64,000 nucleotides of DNA from Actinoallomurus oryzae (GCF_039541955.1 NZ_BAABHF010000064.1:3024-67023); one strand, 5' to 3'; positions 26,020-35,896 are shown, counted from the first letter of the stretch. The notes: generated by a model from the sequence alone, not told the origin. Program-made: numbers and translations.

Positions 26020-27957
26020 GTGGCAGATCCGGCGACGTACCGGCCCGCGCCTGGGACCATCCCCGAATCGCCCGGGGTGTACCGGTTCCGTGACCCGGGC
26101 GGCAGGGTCATCTACGTGGGCAAGGCGAAGAACCTGCGTGCCCGGCTCAACTCCTACTTCGCGGACTTCGCCGGCCTGCATCCGCGCACCCAGACGATGC
26201 TGCAGACCGCGGCCGGGGTCGAGTGGACCGTGGTCGGCACCGAGGTCGAGGCCCTGCAGCTGGAGTACTCCTGGATCAAGGAGTTCGACCCCCGCTTCAA
26301 CGTCAAGTACCGCGACGACAAGTCCTATCCCTACCTCGCGGTGACGATGAACGAGGACGTCCCGCGGGTGCAGGTGATGCGCGGCGCGAAGAAGAAGGGC
26401 GTCCGCTACTTCGGCCCGTACTCCCACGCGTGGGCGATCCGGGAGACCGTCGACCTGCTGCTGCGGGTCTTCCCGGTCCGCACGTGCTCGGCCGGGGTGT
26501 TCCGGCGGCAGCGGCAGATGGGCCGGCCCTGCCTGCTCGGCGACATCGGCAAGTGCTCGGCCCCCTGCGTCGGCCGCGTCACCGAGGAGGCGCACCGGGA
26601 GATCGCCGAGGACTTCTGCGACTTCATGGCCGGCGACACCGCGCGGTTCATCAAGGCGCTGGAAAAGGACATGCGCGCCGCGGCGGGGGAGCAGGAGTAC
26701 GAGCGCGCGGCGCGCCTGCGCGACGACATCCGTGCCCTGCAGCGCGCCCTGGAAAAGCAGTCGGTGGTCCTCGGCGACAACACCGACTGCGACGTCATCG
26801 CGCTGGCCGACGACCAGCTCGAGGCCGCCGTCCAGGTGTTCTACGTCCGGGGCGGGCGCATCCGTGGTCAGCGCGGCTGGGTCGTCGACAAGGTCGAGGA
26901 CATCTCCACCGGCGACCTGGTCGAGCAGTTCGTCCTCCAGATGTACGGCGACGTGGCCGGCGACGCGGTGCCGCGCGAGATCCTCGTGCCGGCGCTGCCG
27001 CCCGAGCCGGACGCCGTGGTCGAGCTCCTCGCCGAGCACCGCGGCGGCCGGGTCGACCTGCGGGTGCCGCGCCGGGGCGACAAGAAGACGCTTCTGGAGA
27101 CCGTCGAGCGCAACGCCAAAGAGGCGTTCAAGCAGCACAAGACGCGCCGGGCCGCCGACCTGACCAGCCGCAGCAAGGGGCTCCAGGAGATCCAGGACGC
27201 CCTCGAGCTCGACCAGGCGCCGCTGCGCATCGAGTGTTTCGACGTGTCCAACCTCCAGGGCACCCACGTGGTCGCCTCGATGGTGGTGTTCGAGGACGGC
27301 CTGCCCCGCAAGAGCGAATACCGGCGGTTCTCCATCAAGACCGTCGAGGGTCAGGACGACGTCCGCTCCATCAACGAGGTGATCACCCGCCGGTTCCGGC
27401 GCTACCTGGAGGAGACCGAACGCACCGGCGAGCTCGACGTCCTCGGTGAACGCGAGGAGGGCGGGCCGATCGACCCCGAGACCGGAAAGCCGCGTAAGTT
27501 CGCCTACCCGCCCAACCTCGTGGTCGTCGACGGCGGAGCGCCGCAGGTGGCCGCCGCCCAGCGGGCACTGGACGAGCTCGGCATCGACGACGTCAGCCTG
27601 TGCGGCATCGCCAAGCGCCTGGAGGAGATCTGGCTGCCCGGCGAGGAGGACCCGGTCATCCTGCCGCGCAACAGCGAGGGTATGTACCTCCTGCAGCGGG
27701 CGCGCGACGAGGCCCACGACTTCGCCATCCGGTTCCACCGCACCAAGCGTTCGAAGGGCATGATCGTAAGTGAGCTCGACGCCGTGCCGGGACTGGGGCC
27801 GAGCCGGCGCACCGCCCTGATCAAGCACTTCGGGTCGGTGAAGATGCTCAAGGAGGCCGGACCCGAGCAGATCGCCGAGGTTCCGGGCATCGGACGCCGC
27901 ACCGCTGAGAGCATTGTGGCGGCACTGCACGCGCAGGACGGGGGAACAGGCACATGA
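26020..27957 (+). CDS. uvrC: Excinuclease ABC subunit C
   Basis: A 645-residue UvrC, which makes both incisions in nucleotide excision repair. It has an N-terminal GIY-YIG nuclease (GVYRFRDPGGRVIYVGKAKNLR, split here across about 20-41), a UVR motif (RFIKALEKDMRAAA...ERAARLRDDI), a UvrC/RNase H-like nuclease domain (FDVSNLQGTHVVASMVVF, VVDGGAPQV) and C-terminal helix-hairpin-helix motifs (VPGLGPSRRTALIKHFGS, VPGIGRRTAESI). GTG 26020 fits. Its stop overlaps a 12-codon ORF (ATGA) leading to rapZ. Confidence 0.97.
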   Translation: MADPATYRPAPGTIPESPGVYRFRDPGGRVIYVGKAKNLRARLNSYFADFAGLHPRTQTMLQTAAGVEWTVVGTEVEALQLEYSWIKEFDPRFNVKYRDDKSYPYLAVTMNEDVPRVQVMRGAKKKGVRYFGPYSHAWAIRETVDLLLRVFPVRTCSAGVFRRQRQMGRPCLLGDIGKCSAPCVGRVTEEAHREIAEDFCDFMAGDTARFIKALEKDMRAAAGEQEYERAARLRDDIRALQRALEKQSVVLGDNTDCDVIALADDQLEAAVQVFYVRGGRIRGQRGWVVDKVEDISTGDLVEQFVLQMYGDVAGDAVPREILVPALPPEPDAVVELLAEHRGGRVDLRVPRRGDKKTLLETVERNAKEAFKQHKTRRAADLTSRSKGLQEIQDALELDQAPLRIECFDVSNLQGTHVVASMVVFEDGLPRKSEYRRFSIKTVEGQDDVRSINEVITRRFRRYLEETERTGELDVLGEREEGGPIDPETGKPRKFAYPPNLVVVDGGAPQVAAAQRALDELGIDDVSLCGIAKRLEEIWLPGEEDPVILPRNSEGMYLLQRARDEAHDFAIRFHRTKRSKGMIVSELDAVPGLGPSRRTALIKHFGSVKMLKEAGPEQIAEVPGIGRRTAESIVAALHAQDGGTGT

Positions 27958-27992
27958 GACACAGCACGGCGCCGTCGGGCGGTGGGGCGTGA
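27954..27992 (+). CDS. 12-codon relay ORF between uvrC and rapZ
   Basis: ATG 27954 overlaps the uvrC stop (ATGA), and the TGA at 27990-27992 overlaps the rapZ GTG (GTGA). GGGGGAACAGG lies upstream as a ribosome site. The peptide reads MRHSTAPSGGGA. The rapZ GTG has a purine run only 1 base away, too close to act as its own ribosome site, so translation of this mini-ORF would deliver ribosomes to rapZ. It may be no more than a coupling device. Confidence 0.35.
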   Translation: MRHSTAPSGGGA

Positions 27993-28888
27993 ACACCGCG
28001 GCGGCCAACATCGGCGGCACCCCGCAGGTGCCCGACATCGTGATCGTCACCGGCATGTCCGGCGCTGGCCGCAGCACGGCGGCCAAGTCCCTGGAGGACC
28101 TCGACTGGTTCGTCGTCGACAACCTGCCGCCCGGCCTGCTCGCCACCATGGCCGACCTCGCCGAGCGCGGGCAGGGCGCGGTGCCCCGCATCGCGGTCGT
28201 CGTCGACGTGCGCAGCCGGGCCTTCACCACCGACCTGCAGTCGGCGTTCGACGAGCTGGAGGCGCGCGGCGCGCATCCCCGCGTGGTGTTCCTGGAGGCC
28301 TCCGACGAGGTGCTGGTCCGCCGGTTCGAGAGCGTGCGCCGCCCGCACCCGCTCCAGGCCGACGGGCGCATCGTCGACGGCATCGCCCGCGAGCGCGAGC
28401 TCCTGCGCGAGGTGCGCGCCGAGGCCGACCTGGTCATCGACACCAGCGCGCTCAACGTCCACGAGCTGCGCGGCAAGATCGTGAGCTTCTTCGGCGGCGA
28501 GGGCAACGAGTCGAGCCTGCGCGCCACCGTGGTGTCCTTCGGCTACAAGTACGGCCTGCCGGTCGACGCCGACCTCGTGGTCGACTGCCGGTTCCTGCCC
28601 AACCCGCACTGGATCCCCGAGCTGCGCCCCCACACCGGGCGCGACGCCCCCGTCCGCGACTACGTCCTGTCCCAGCCGGGCGCCAAGGAGTTCCTCGACG
28701 CCTACACCGAGGTGCTGCGCCTCCTGGTGCGGGGATACGAACGCGAGGGCAAGCACTATGTGACGCTCGCGGTCGGCTGCACCGGCGGCAAGCACCGCAG
28801 CGTCGCGATGGCCGAACAGCTCGGGGGCCGGCTCCGCGACGAGGGCCTGGACCTCCAGGTCGTCCACCGGGATCTCGGACGGGAATGA
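27989..28888 (+). CDS. rapZ: RapZ/YvcJ-family nucleotide-binding protein
   Basis: A 299-residue P-loop protein of the RapZ (YvcJ) family. Walker A is GMSGAGRST (about 21-29), the Walker B-like FVVDNLPPGLL follows, and the C-terminal conserved block is VTLAVGCTGGKHRSVAMAEQL. RapZ binds RNA in E. coli; in Gram-positive bacteria it is encoded with yvcK and whiA and its role is less clear. GTG 27989 overlaps the mini-ORF stop. An in-frame GTG at 28028 (VPDIVIVTG) is an alternative start. The yvcK gene follows 6 bp downstream. Confidence 0.93.
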   Translation: MNTAAANIGGTPQVPDIVIVTGMSGAGRSTAAKSLEDLDWFVVDNLPPGLLATMADLAERGQGAVPRIAVVVDVRSRAFTTDLQSAFDELEARGAHPRVVFLEASDEVLVRRFESVRRPHPLQADGRIVDGIARERELLREVRAEADLVIDTSALNVHELRGKIVSFFGGEGNESSLRATVVSFGYKYGLPVDADLVVDCRFLPNPHWIPELRPHTGRDAPVRDYVLSQPGAKEFLDAYTEVLRLLVRGYEREGKHYVTLAVGCTGGKHRSVAMAEQLGGRLRDEGLDLQVVHRDLGRE

Positions 28889-28894
28889 CACGAC

Positions 28895-29872
28895 GTGGAC
28901 TCCCCCAAGGTCGTCGCCCTCGGCGGCGGGCACGGGCTGTTCGCCTCCCTGTCCGCGCTGCGACGCGTGACCGACCACCTGACGGCCGTCGTCACGGTCG
29001 CCGACGACGGGGGGTCGAGCGGGCGCCTGCGCCGCGAGCTCGGCGTCCTGCCGCCGGGCGACCTGCGCATGGCGCTCGCCGCGCTGTGCGGCGACGACGA
29101 CTGGGGGAGCACCTGGAGCGAGGTCGTCCAGCATCGCTTTCTGAGCCAGGGCGAGCTGCACGGGCACGCGGTCGGCAACCTGCTGATCGTCGCCCTGTGG
29201 GAGCTGCTCGACGACCCGGTGGCCGGTCTCGACTGGATGGGCCGGCTGCTGCGCGCCGAAGGCCGGGTGCTGCCGATGGCCTCGGTGCCGCTCGACATCG
29301 TCGCCGAGGTCCGGGGGGCCGACCCGGCGGCGCCGGAGGAGATCTCACGCGTTCGCGGCCAGGTGGCCTGCGCCAAGACGCCCGGTAAGGTGCTGAGCGT
29401 CTCGCTCGTGCCCGAAGACCCGCCGGCCTGCCCGGAGGCCCTGCGCGCGGTCGAGGAGGCCGACTGGGTGATCTTCGGGCCGGGCTCCTGGTTCACCAGC
29501 GTGCTGCCGCACCTGAAGGTGCCCGAGCTGGCCGACGCGCTGCACCGCACCCGCGCGAAACGGCTGGTCGCGCTCAACCTCGCGCCGCAGCCGGGGGAGA
29601 CCGACGACTTCTCGCCCCAGACGCATCTGGAGGTCCTGCGCGCCCACGCGCCCGAGCTGAAGATCGATGTGGTGCTCGCCGACCGGAATCTCGTCGATGA
29701 GCCCGATGTTCTGGAAAAGGCCGTCCGTACCCTCGGAGGCAGGCTGGCCCTCGCCGACGTGGCCGCGGAAGATGGATCTCCACGGCATGATCCGGCACGG
29801 TTGGCCCAAGCGTTCGCACAGATCTTCGTCAGCGGCCACGTGACGCGGCGAGATTCGGCGAGACTGCCCTGA
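28895..29872 (+). CDS. yvcK: YvcK/CofD-like gluconeogenesis factor
   Basis: A 325-residue protein of the YvcK family, related to the CofD 2-phospho-lactate transferase. Motifs are VVALGGGHGLFASLSALR at the N-terminus, TVADDGGSSGRLRRELG, and the UDP-sugar-binding type pattern GPGSWFTSVLPHLKVPEL. In Bacillus and mycobacteria YvcK homologues bind UDP-GlcNAc and affect growth on gluconeogenic carbon and cell-wall synthesis. GTG 28895 follows rapZ closely and whiA is 29 bp downstream, the usual three-gene order. Confidence 0.93.
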   Translation: MDSPKVVALGGGHGLFASLSALRRVTDHLTAVVTVADDGGSSGRLRRELGVLPPGDLRMALAALCGDDDWGSTWSEVVQHRFLSQGELHGHAVGNLLIVALWELLDDPVAGLDWMGRLLRAEGRVLPMASVPLDIVAEVRGADPAAPEEISRVRGQVACAKTPGKVLSVSLVPEDPPACPEALRAVEEADWVIFGPGSWFTSVLPHLKVPELADALHRTRAKRLVALNLAPQPGETDDFSPQTHLEVLRAHAPELKIDVVLADRNLVDEPDVLEKAVRTLGGRLALADVAAEDGSPRHDPARLAQAFAQIFVSGHVTRRDSARLP

Positions 29873-29901
29873 CGGAGTTCTACAGGGGGAGGATCACATC
29901 A

Positions 29902-30882
29902 ATGGCGATGACCGGCGTGGTGAAGGACGAGCTGAGCAGGCTGTCCGTCATGAAGCCGTGCTGCCGCAAGTCCGAGGTGTCGACGCTGCTGCGCTTCGCC
30001 GGTGGACTGCACATTGTGAGCGGCCGGATCGTGATAGAGGCCGAGCTCGACACCGGAGCCGCGGCGCGACGTCTGCGCAAGGACCTCGCCGAGGTCTTCG
30101 GTCACACCTCCGACGTCGTGGTGCTCGCCCCGAGCGGGCTGCGCAAGGGCAACCGCTACGTCGTACGGGTCTTCCGCGACGGTGAGTCGCTGGCCCGCCA
30201 GACCGGGCTGATCGACAACAACGGCCGTCCGGTGCGCGGCCTGCCGCGGCACGTGGTGGCGGGCGCCGCCTGCGACGCCGAGTCCGCGTGGCGGGGGGCG
30301 TTCCTGGCCCACGGGTCGCTGACCGAGCCGGGCCGCTCGATGTCGCTGGAGGTGACCTGCCCCGGCCCGGAGGCCGCGCTGGCGCTCGTCGGTTCGGCCC
30401 GGAGGCTGCGGATCCACGCCAAGGCCCGCGAGGTCCGCGGCGTCGACCGCGTGGTCGTCCGCGACGGCGACGCGATCTCGGCGCTGCTGACCCGGCTGGG
30501 CGCCCACGACTCGGTGCTCGCGTGGGAGGAGCGCCGCATGCGCCGCGAGGTGCGCGCGACGGCCAACCGCCTGGCCAACTTCGACGACGCGAACCTCCGC
30601 CGCTCGGCCCGTGCCGCGGTCGCCGCCGGCGCCCGGGTCGCCCGCGCGCTGGAGATCCTCGCCGACGACGCGCCCGAGCACCTCGTGGCGGCCGGCCGCC
30701 TGCGCCTGGAGCACAAGCAGGCCTCGCTGGAGGAGCTCGGCCAGCTCGCCGACCCGCCGCTGACCAAGGACGCCATCGCCGGCCGGATCCGGCGGCTGCT
30801 GGCCATGGCCGACAAGCGCGCCATGGACCAGGGCATCGCCGGCACCGAGGCCAACGTCACCGCCGACATGCTCGCCCCCTGA
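29902..30882 (+). CDS. whiA: Sporulation/division regulator WhiA
   Basis: A 326-residue WhiA. It combines a degenerate LAGLIDADG homing-endonuclease-like N-terminal domain (AMTGVVKDELSRL...CRKSEVSTLLRFAGG) with a C-terminal helix-turn-helix (LADPPLTKDAIAGRIRRLL). In sporulating actinomycetes WhiA acts with WhiB to start sporulation septation genes. ATG 29902 is about 20 bases after GGGGGAGGA. A 19-bp perfect inverted repeat at 30896-30934 ends the uvrC-rapZ-yvcK-whiA unit. Confidence 0.96.
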   Translation: MAMTGVVKDELSRLSVMKPCCRKSEVSTLLRFAGGLHIVSGRIVIEAELDTGAAARRLRKDLAEVFGHTSDVVVLAPSGLRKGNRYVVRVFRDGESLARQTGLIDNNGRPVRGLPRHVVAGAACDAESAWRGAFLAHGSLTEPGRSMSLEVTCPGPEAALALVGSARRLRIHAKAREVRGVDRVVVRDGDAISALLTRLGAHDSVLAWEERRMRREVRATANRLANFDDANLRRSARAAVAAGARVARALEILADDAPEHLVAAGRLRLEHKQASLEELGQLADPPLTKDAIAGRIRRLLAMADKRAMDQGIAGTEANVTADMLAP

Positions 30883-30895
30883 TCGCGGCGAACGC

Positions 30896-30934
30896 GAGGA
30901 GGGCCCGGCACGCCAGGCGTGCCGGGCCCTCCTC
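30896..30934 (+). terminator. 19-bp perfect hairpin after whiA
   Basis: The arm at 30896-30914 is perfectly complementary to 30916-30934, with a single central base (in practice a CCAGG loop). It begins 14 bp after the whiA stop and lacks a U-tract, as expected for a high-GC actinomycete. The 30935-31089 stretch after it shows no gene. Confidence 0.85.
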
Positions 30935-31089
30935 GCCTTCCGGAACTCTCAGAGACCGTTGGGGGAAACCCTCGTCCCAGGCGGCAGGGCAGGGGGTCCC
31001 CACGGGCTCTCGGAGGCTGCCCGGAACCTCGCCGGTCGCGAGCGGCGCCTTGGACGCCGCGCGGCGGGGCATGAGTCCCGGGCGGACTC

Positions 31090-31719
31090 TCAGCGCGGCG
31101 GGTACTGCTGTCCCTGGCCGGGCTGTCCTCCGTACTGCTGCCCGCCGTAGGGTTGCTGCCCCGGCCCGTACGGCTGCGGGTTCTGGCCGTACGGCTGCTG
31201 CGGGCCCGGGTACGCCGGGCCGGCCGGCTGCTGCGGCGCGTACGGCTGCTGGGGAGCCGCCGCGTACGGCGCGGGCGCGGCCGCCATCGCCCGGGCGGCC
31301 TGGATGCGCCGGAACGTCATGCTGAACGCCGCGACGGCGCCGATCGCCCAGAACAGGTACGTCTTCCCGTCGAGCGAGTCGAAGTACACCTTCGGGTGGT
31401 GCACCTCGACGCTGAGCACCTCGGAGAAGCCGTGGTGACTCTCGTGAGCCACGTACGCGGGGATCGCGAGGAACTCCCCGAGCGCGCAGCCGATGATCGT
31501 GAACAGGGCCGCCACCAGGGCGATGCCCGTGCTCGACGGCCGGGCCGCGAACATGGTCAGGCCGACCAGGGCTCCCACCCCGATCGCCACGAGGCTGAAC
31601 TCGTGCGCGGTGACCACGGTGATGACCGCCCAGAGGGCGGCACCGAGGATCATCGCGAGGAAACCCAGGACGATGGCTTTGCCGTTGCCCCCACTCGGGC
31701 GCGCCGACGATTCGTGCAT
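31090..31719 (-). CDS. Membrane protein with Pro/Gln/Tyr-rich cytosolic tail
   Basis: A 209-residue protein with about four membrane segments: AIVLGFLAMILGAALWAVITV (about 14-34), SLVAIGVGALVGLTMFA, TGIALVAALFTIIGCALGEFL and YLFWAIGAVAAFSMTF. A low-complexity tail (about 145-209) is built from AP, PQQPYG and GQ units. An external-type loop contains AHESHHGF with several histidines. ATG 31719 follows AAGGTAGG. Function unknown. Two DasR-type palindromes lie 116-155 bp upstream, between it and gap. Confidence 0.75.
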   Translation of the reverse strand: MHESSARPSGGNGKAIVLGFLAMILGAALWAVITVVTAHEFSLVAIGVGALVGLTMFAARPSSTGIALVAALFTIIGCALGEFLAIPAYVAHESHHGFSEVLSVEVHHPKVYFDSLDGKTYLFWAIGAVAAFSMTFRRIQAARAMAAAPAPYAAAPQQPYAPQQPAGPAYPGPQQPYGQNPQPYGPGQQPYGGQQYGGQPGQGQQYPPR

Positions 31720-31835
31720 GACACCTACCTTGCCGTTCTGTGGGCGCAGGCAGGCATTCACCTGGTGAATCAGCGCCCCACCCTTGATACGTGCTGGGTT
31801 TGATGGACGGATGATGCGGATGGTTCCGGGCAATT

Positions 31836-31873
31836 TGGTCTAGACCACGACTGGACCAACATGGTCTAGACCA
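31836..31873. promoter_or_regulatory. Two DasR-type (dre) palindromes, TGGTCTAGACCA
   Basis: Perfect 12-bp palindromes TGGTCTAGACCA occur at 31836-31847 and 31862-31873, 26 bp apart. They match the dre element bound by the GntR/HutC-family regulator DasR of Streptomyces, which responds to glucosamine-6-phosphate and related signals. A further half-site TGGACCA lies between them. They sit in the 331-bp spacer (31720-32050) between a membrane-protein gene and gap-pgk-tpiA, about 180 bp before gap. The rest of the spacer shows only the GAAGGAGA ribosome site of gap and a small CCCCGG/CCGGGG hairpin. Confidence 0.8.
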
Positions 31874-32050
31874 ATTAGGCTGCCTCTGGTTCGCCGCCCG
31901 CCATGGATGTTGGCTCCCGGCCGGGCGGCGGACCGATCGCCCCGGCGCCGCGGTGACGAGTTCCCCGCCCGGGTTCGATAAGGTCGGTTCTGAAAAACAT
32001 CAAGTCACTGCCCCGGTAGACGACGCCGGGGGACGAAGGAGATTGGTGCC

Positions 32051-33055
<1,005 letters not shown>

Positions 33056-33060
33056 CCCCG

Positions 33061-34251
33061 ATGCGAACGATCGATGAGCTCGGTGACGTCCGCGGCAAGC
33101 GGGTCCTGGTCCGCTCGGACCTGAACGTCCCGCTCGCCGACGGCGTGATCGGCGACGACGGCCGCATCCGCGCCAGCGTGCCCACCATCAACGAGCTCGC
33201 GGAGAAGGGCGCACGCGTCATCGTGTGCGCCCATCTCGGGCGACCGAAGGGAAAGCCGCAGCCGGAGTTCTCGCTGAAGCCGGTCGCGGCCCGCCTGGGC
33301 GAGCTGCTCGGCCGCGAGGTCCGCTTCGCCGACGACACGGTGGGTGAGTCCGCCAAGGCCACGGCCGAGGCGCTCGCCGACGGCGAGGTCGCCCTGCTGG
33401 AGAACCTCCGCTTCAACGCGGGGGAGACCAGCAAGGACGACGCCGAGCGCGGCGCGTTCGCCGACGCCCTGGCCGGTCTCGCCGAGCTGTACGTCGGCGA
33501 CGGCTTCGGCGCGGTGCACCGCAAGCACGCCAGCGTCTACGACGTGCCGCAGCGGCTCCCGCACGCGGCCGGCGGGCTGGTCGCCGCCGAGGTCGAGGTG
33601 CTCAAGCAGCTCACCGAGGACCCCAAGCGCCCGTACGCCGTGGTCCTCGGCGGCGCGAAGGTCTCCGACAAGCTCGGCGTGATCGCCAACCTGCTCGGCA
33701 AGGTCGACCGCCTCCTCATCGGCGGTGGCATGGCCTACACCTTCCTGAAGGCCCAGGGCCACGAGGTCGGCAACTCCCTCCTGCAGGAGGACCAGCTCGA
33801 CCAGGTCAGCGGCTTCCTCAAGGAGGCCGAGCAGCGTGGTGTCGAGCTCGTGCTGCCGGTCGACGTGCTGGCCGCGACCGAGTTCGCCGCCGACGCGCCG
33901 CACGAGGCCGTCGACGCGACCGCGATCCCGGCCGACCGTGAGGGCCTCGACATCGGCCCCCGCACGCGCGAGCTGTTCGCGAGCAAGCTCGCCGACGCGG
34001 CGACGGTGTTCTGGAACGGCCCGATGGGCGTGTTCGAGTTCGACGCCTTCTCCGGCGGCACCCGGGCGGTGGCCGAGGCCCTGATCGCCGCGGGCGCGTT
34101 CACCGTCGTCGGCGGCGGCGACTCGGCGGCGGCCGTACGCAAGCTGGGTCTGCCCGAAGACGGGTTCTCGCACATCTCGACCGGCGGCGGCGCGAGCCTC
34201 GAGTACCTCGAAGGCAAGACGCTGCCCGGCCTGGCCGCTCTGGAGGACTGA
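33061..34251 (+). CDS. pgk: Phosphoglycerate kinase
   Basis: A 396-residue PGK, which transfers the acyl phosphate of 1,3-bisphosphoglycerate to ADP. The N-terminal signature is KRVLVRSDLNVPL (13-25), followed by HLGRPKGKP (substrate-binding H and R), the nucleotide-site GGAKVSDKLGVI and the C-terminal glycine-rich GGGDSAAAVRKLG and STGGGASLEYLEGK. The length is typical. It lies 5 bp after gap and 2 bp before tpiA in the same operon. Confidence 0.97.
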   Translation: MRTIDELGDVRGKRVLVRSDLNVPLADGVIGDDGRIRASVPTINELAEKGARVIVCAHLGRPKGKPQPEFSLKPVAARLGELLGREVRFADDTVGESAKATAEALADGEVALLENLRFNAGETSKDDAERGAFADALAGLAELYVGDGFGAVHRKHASVYDVPQRLPHAAGGLVAAEVEVLKQLTEDPKRPYAVVLGGAKVSDKLGVIANLLGKVDRLLIGGGMAYTFLKAQGHEVGNSLLQEDQLDQVSGFLKEAEQRGVELVLPVDVLAATEFAADAPHEAVDATAIPADREGLDIGPRTRELFASKLADAATVFWNGPMGVFEFDAFSGGTRAVAEALIAAGAFTVVGGGDSAAAVRKLGLPEDGFSHISTGGGASLEYLEGKTLPGLAALED

Positions 34252-34253
34252 CC

Positions 34254-35060
34254 GTGGCGCCGAAGAGTGCCGTCGGCGAGGGGGGCCGCAAGCCCCTCAT
34301 CGCCGGCAACTGGAAGATGAACCTCAACCACCTCGAGGCGATCGCGCACGTCCAGAAGCTGGCGTTCGGCCTCAAGGAGGCCGACTACGAGGCGGCCGAC
34401 GTCGCGGTGCTCCCGCCGTTCACCGACATCCGCAGCGTGCAGACGCTGGTGGACGCCGACCGGCTGGTGCTCAAGTACGGCGCCCAGGACATCTCGGCGC
34501 ACGAGAAGGGCGCCTACACCGGCGAGGTGTCGGGCGCGATGCTCGCCAAGCTCGGCTGCACCTATGTGCTCGCCGGGCACTCCGAGCGCCGTGAGTACCA
34601 CCGCGAGGACGACGCGCTCGTCAACGCGAAGGTGAAGGCGGCGTTCAAGCACGAGCTGACGCCGATCCTGTGCGTCGGGGAGGGTCTGGAGATCCGCCAG
34701 GCGGCCGAGCACCTGTCGCACACGCTCGGCCAGCTCGACGGCGCGTTGGAGAAGGTGCCCGCGGACCAGGCCCGGCAGATTGTCATCGCCTACGAGCCGG
34801 TCTGGGCCATCGGTACCGGTGAGGTCGCCACTCCCGACGACGCGCAGGAGGTGTGCGGCGCGATCCGTACACGCCTCGCCGAGTTGTACAGTGGAGATCT
34901 CGCCGATCAGGTGCGCATCCTCTACGGCGGTTCCGTCAAGGGTGACAACATCGCCGGCATCATGGCGCAGTCCGACATCGACGGAGCACTCGTCGGAGGC
35001 GCGAGCCTCGATGCCGGTGAGTTCATCAAGATCTGCCGGTTCCGTGAGCGGCTCGCCTGA
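34254..35060 (+). CDS. tpiA: Triose-phosphate isomerase
   Basis: A 268-residue TIM-barrel isomerase interconverting dihydroxyacetone phosphate and glyceraldehyde-3-phosphate. The catalytic set is complete: K21 in GNWKMN, H109 in AGHSERRE and E181 in AYEPVWAIGTG, followed by the phosphate-binding YGGSVKGDN. GTG 34254 starts 2 bp after pgk. It ends the three-gene glycolytic operon; secG follows after 129 bp with a small CCCCGC/GCGGGG hairpin (35148-35164) in the gap, so partial read-through is possible. Confidence 0.97.
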   Translation: MAPKSAVGEGGRKPLIAGNWKMNLNHLEAIAHVQKLAFGLKEADYEAADVAVLPPFTDIRSVQTLVDADRLVLKYGAQDISAHEKGAYTGEVSGAMLAKLGCTYVLAGHSERREYHREDDALVNAKVKAAFKHELTPILCVGEGLEIRQAAEHLSHTLGQLDGALEKVPADQARQIVIAYEPVWAIGTGEVATPDDAQEVCGAIRTRLAELYSGDLADQVRILYGGSVKGDNIAGIMAQSDIDGALVGGASLDAGEFIKICRFRERLA

Positions 35061-35189
35061 TCTTCGTCACCGGACTGGGCGTTTCTGCTGAGACAGGCGG
35101 GGGTAGTGACGTACCCTCGGAACGGATGACCTGAATACGCGACTATTCCCCGCGCCCGGCGGGGTTAATCACGAAAGCGCTGAACTGCT

Positions 35190-35432
35190 GTGATCATCGG
35201 AACTTCCATCGTCCTCATCATCACGAGCGCGCTGATGGTGTTGCTCGTCCTCCTCCACAAGGGCAAGGGCGGTGGCCTGTCGGATCTGTTCGGTGGCGGT
35301 ATCAGCTCATCGCTGGGCGGGTCGTCCGTGGTCGAGCGCAACCTCGACCGGCTCACGATCGGCACGGGCATCATCTGGTTCCTGTCGATCATCGCCCTGG
35401 GCCTGCTGTTCGCACACGGCCACCACGGCTGA
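35190..35432 (+). CDS. secG: Preprotein translocase subunit SecG
   Basis: An 80-residue SecG with two membrane helices (IGTSIVLIITSALMVLLVLL and IGTGIIWFLSIIALGLLFA) joined by the characteristic glycine-rich loop GKGGGLSDLFGGGISSSLGG. SecG assists SecYE during protein export. GTG 35190 is used. The tpiA-secG order is common in actinobacteria, and rbpA follows 83 bp downstream. Confidence 0.95.
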   Translation: MIIGTSIVLIITSALMVLLVLLHKGKGGGLSDLFGGGISSSLGGSSVVERNLDRLTIGTGIIWFLSIIALGLLFAHGHHG

Positions 35433-35515
35433 TCCGCGGCACAGGCATACCGGCCAGGCAGTGTTGACGGCCGTCGCGTCCTCGTCGCGACGGCAGGAAT
35501 AACGAGGAGTACTCC

Positions 35516-35887
35516 GTGGGTAGTGGCAACGCCATTCGGGGCAGCCGCGTCGGTGCCGGCCCGATGGGAGAGGCCGAGCGCGGTGAAGCGGCACCCCGGG
35601 TGTGGGTGACGTTCTACTGCGCGAACCGGCACGAATCCCGGCCGAGCTTCGCGACCGACGTCGCCGTACCGGACCAGTGGGACTGCCCCCGCTGCGGTTT
35701 CCCCGCCGGCAAGGACCCCCAGAACCCCCCTGCGCCCCCGCGCAACGAGCCGTACAAGACGCACCTCGCGTACGTGAAGGAGCGGCGCAGCGACGCCGAC
35801 GGTGAGGCCATCCTCGAGGAGGCCCTCACCAAGCTCCGCAACGAGCGGGCCGCCATCCAGGCCGCCATGGAGCGCGCCCGCAACTAG
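35516..35887 (+). CDS. rbpA: RNA polymerase-binding protein RbpA
   Basis: A 123-residue RbpA, an actinobacteria-specific factor that binds the principal sigma subunit and stabilises the open promoter complex. It has an N-terminal tail (GNAIRGSRVGAGP), a core domain with VTFYCANRHESRPSFA and CPRCGFPAG (Cys pairs), and a C-terminal sigma-interaction helix with KTHLAYVKERRSDADGEAIL. GTG 35516 follows AACGAGGAG. A 13-bp hairpin follows the gene. Confidence 0.96.
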   Translation: MGSGNAIRGSRVGAGPMGEAERGEAAPRVWVTFYCANRHESRPSFATDVAVPDQWDCPRCGFPAGKDPQNPPAPPRNEPYKTHLAYVKERRSDADGEAILEEALTKLRNERAAIQAAMERARN

Positions 35888-35896
35888 GCATGGCCG

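Noticed and set aside
25750..28527. 925-codon minus-strand frame opposite uvrC and rapZ
   Set aside because: Antisense shadow; uvrC and rapZ have all expected motifs on the plus strand.
31090..31290. Repeated CCGTACGGCTGCTG-like units as a DNA repeat element
   Set aside because: They encode the PQQPYG-type low-complexity tail of the membrane protein and stay in its frame, so this is protein-level repetition.
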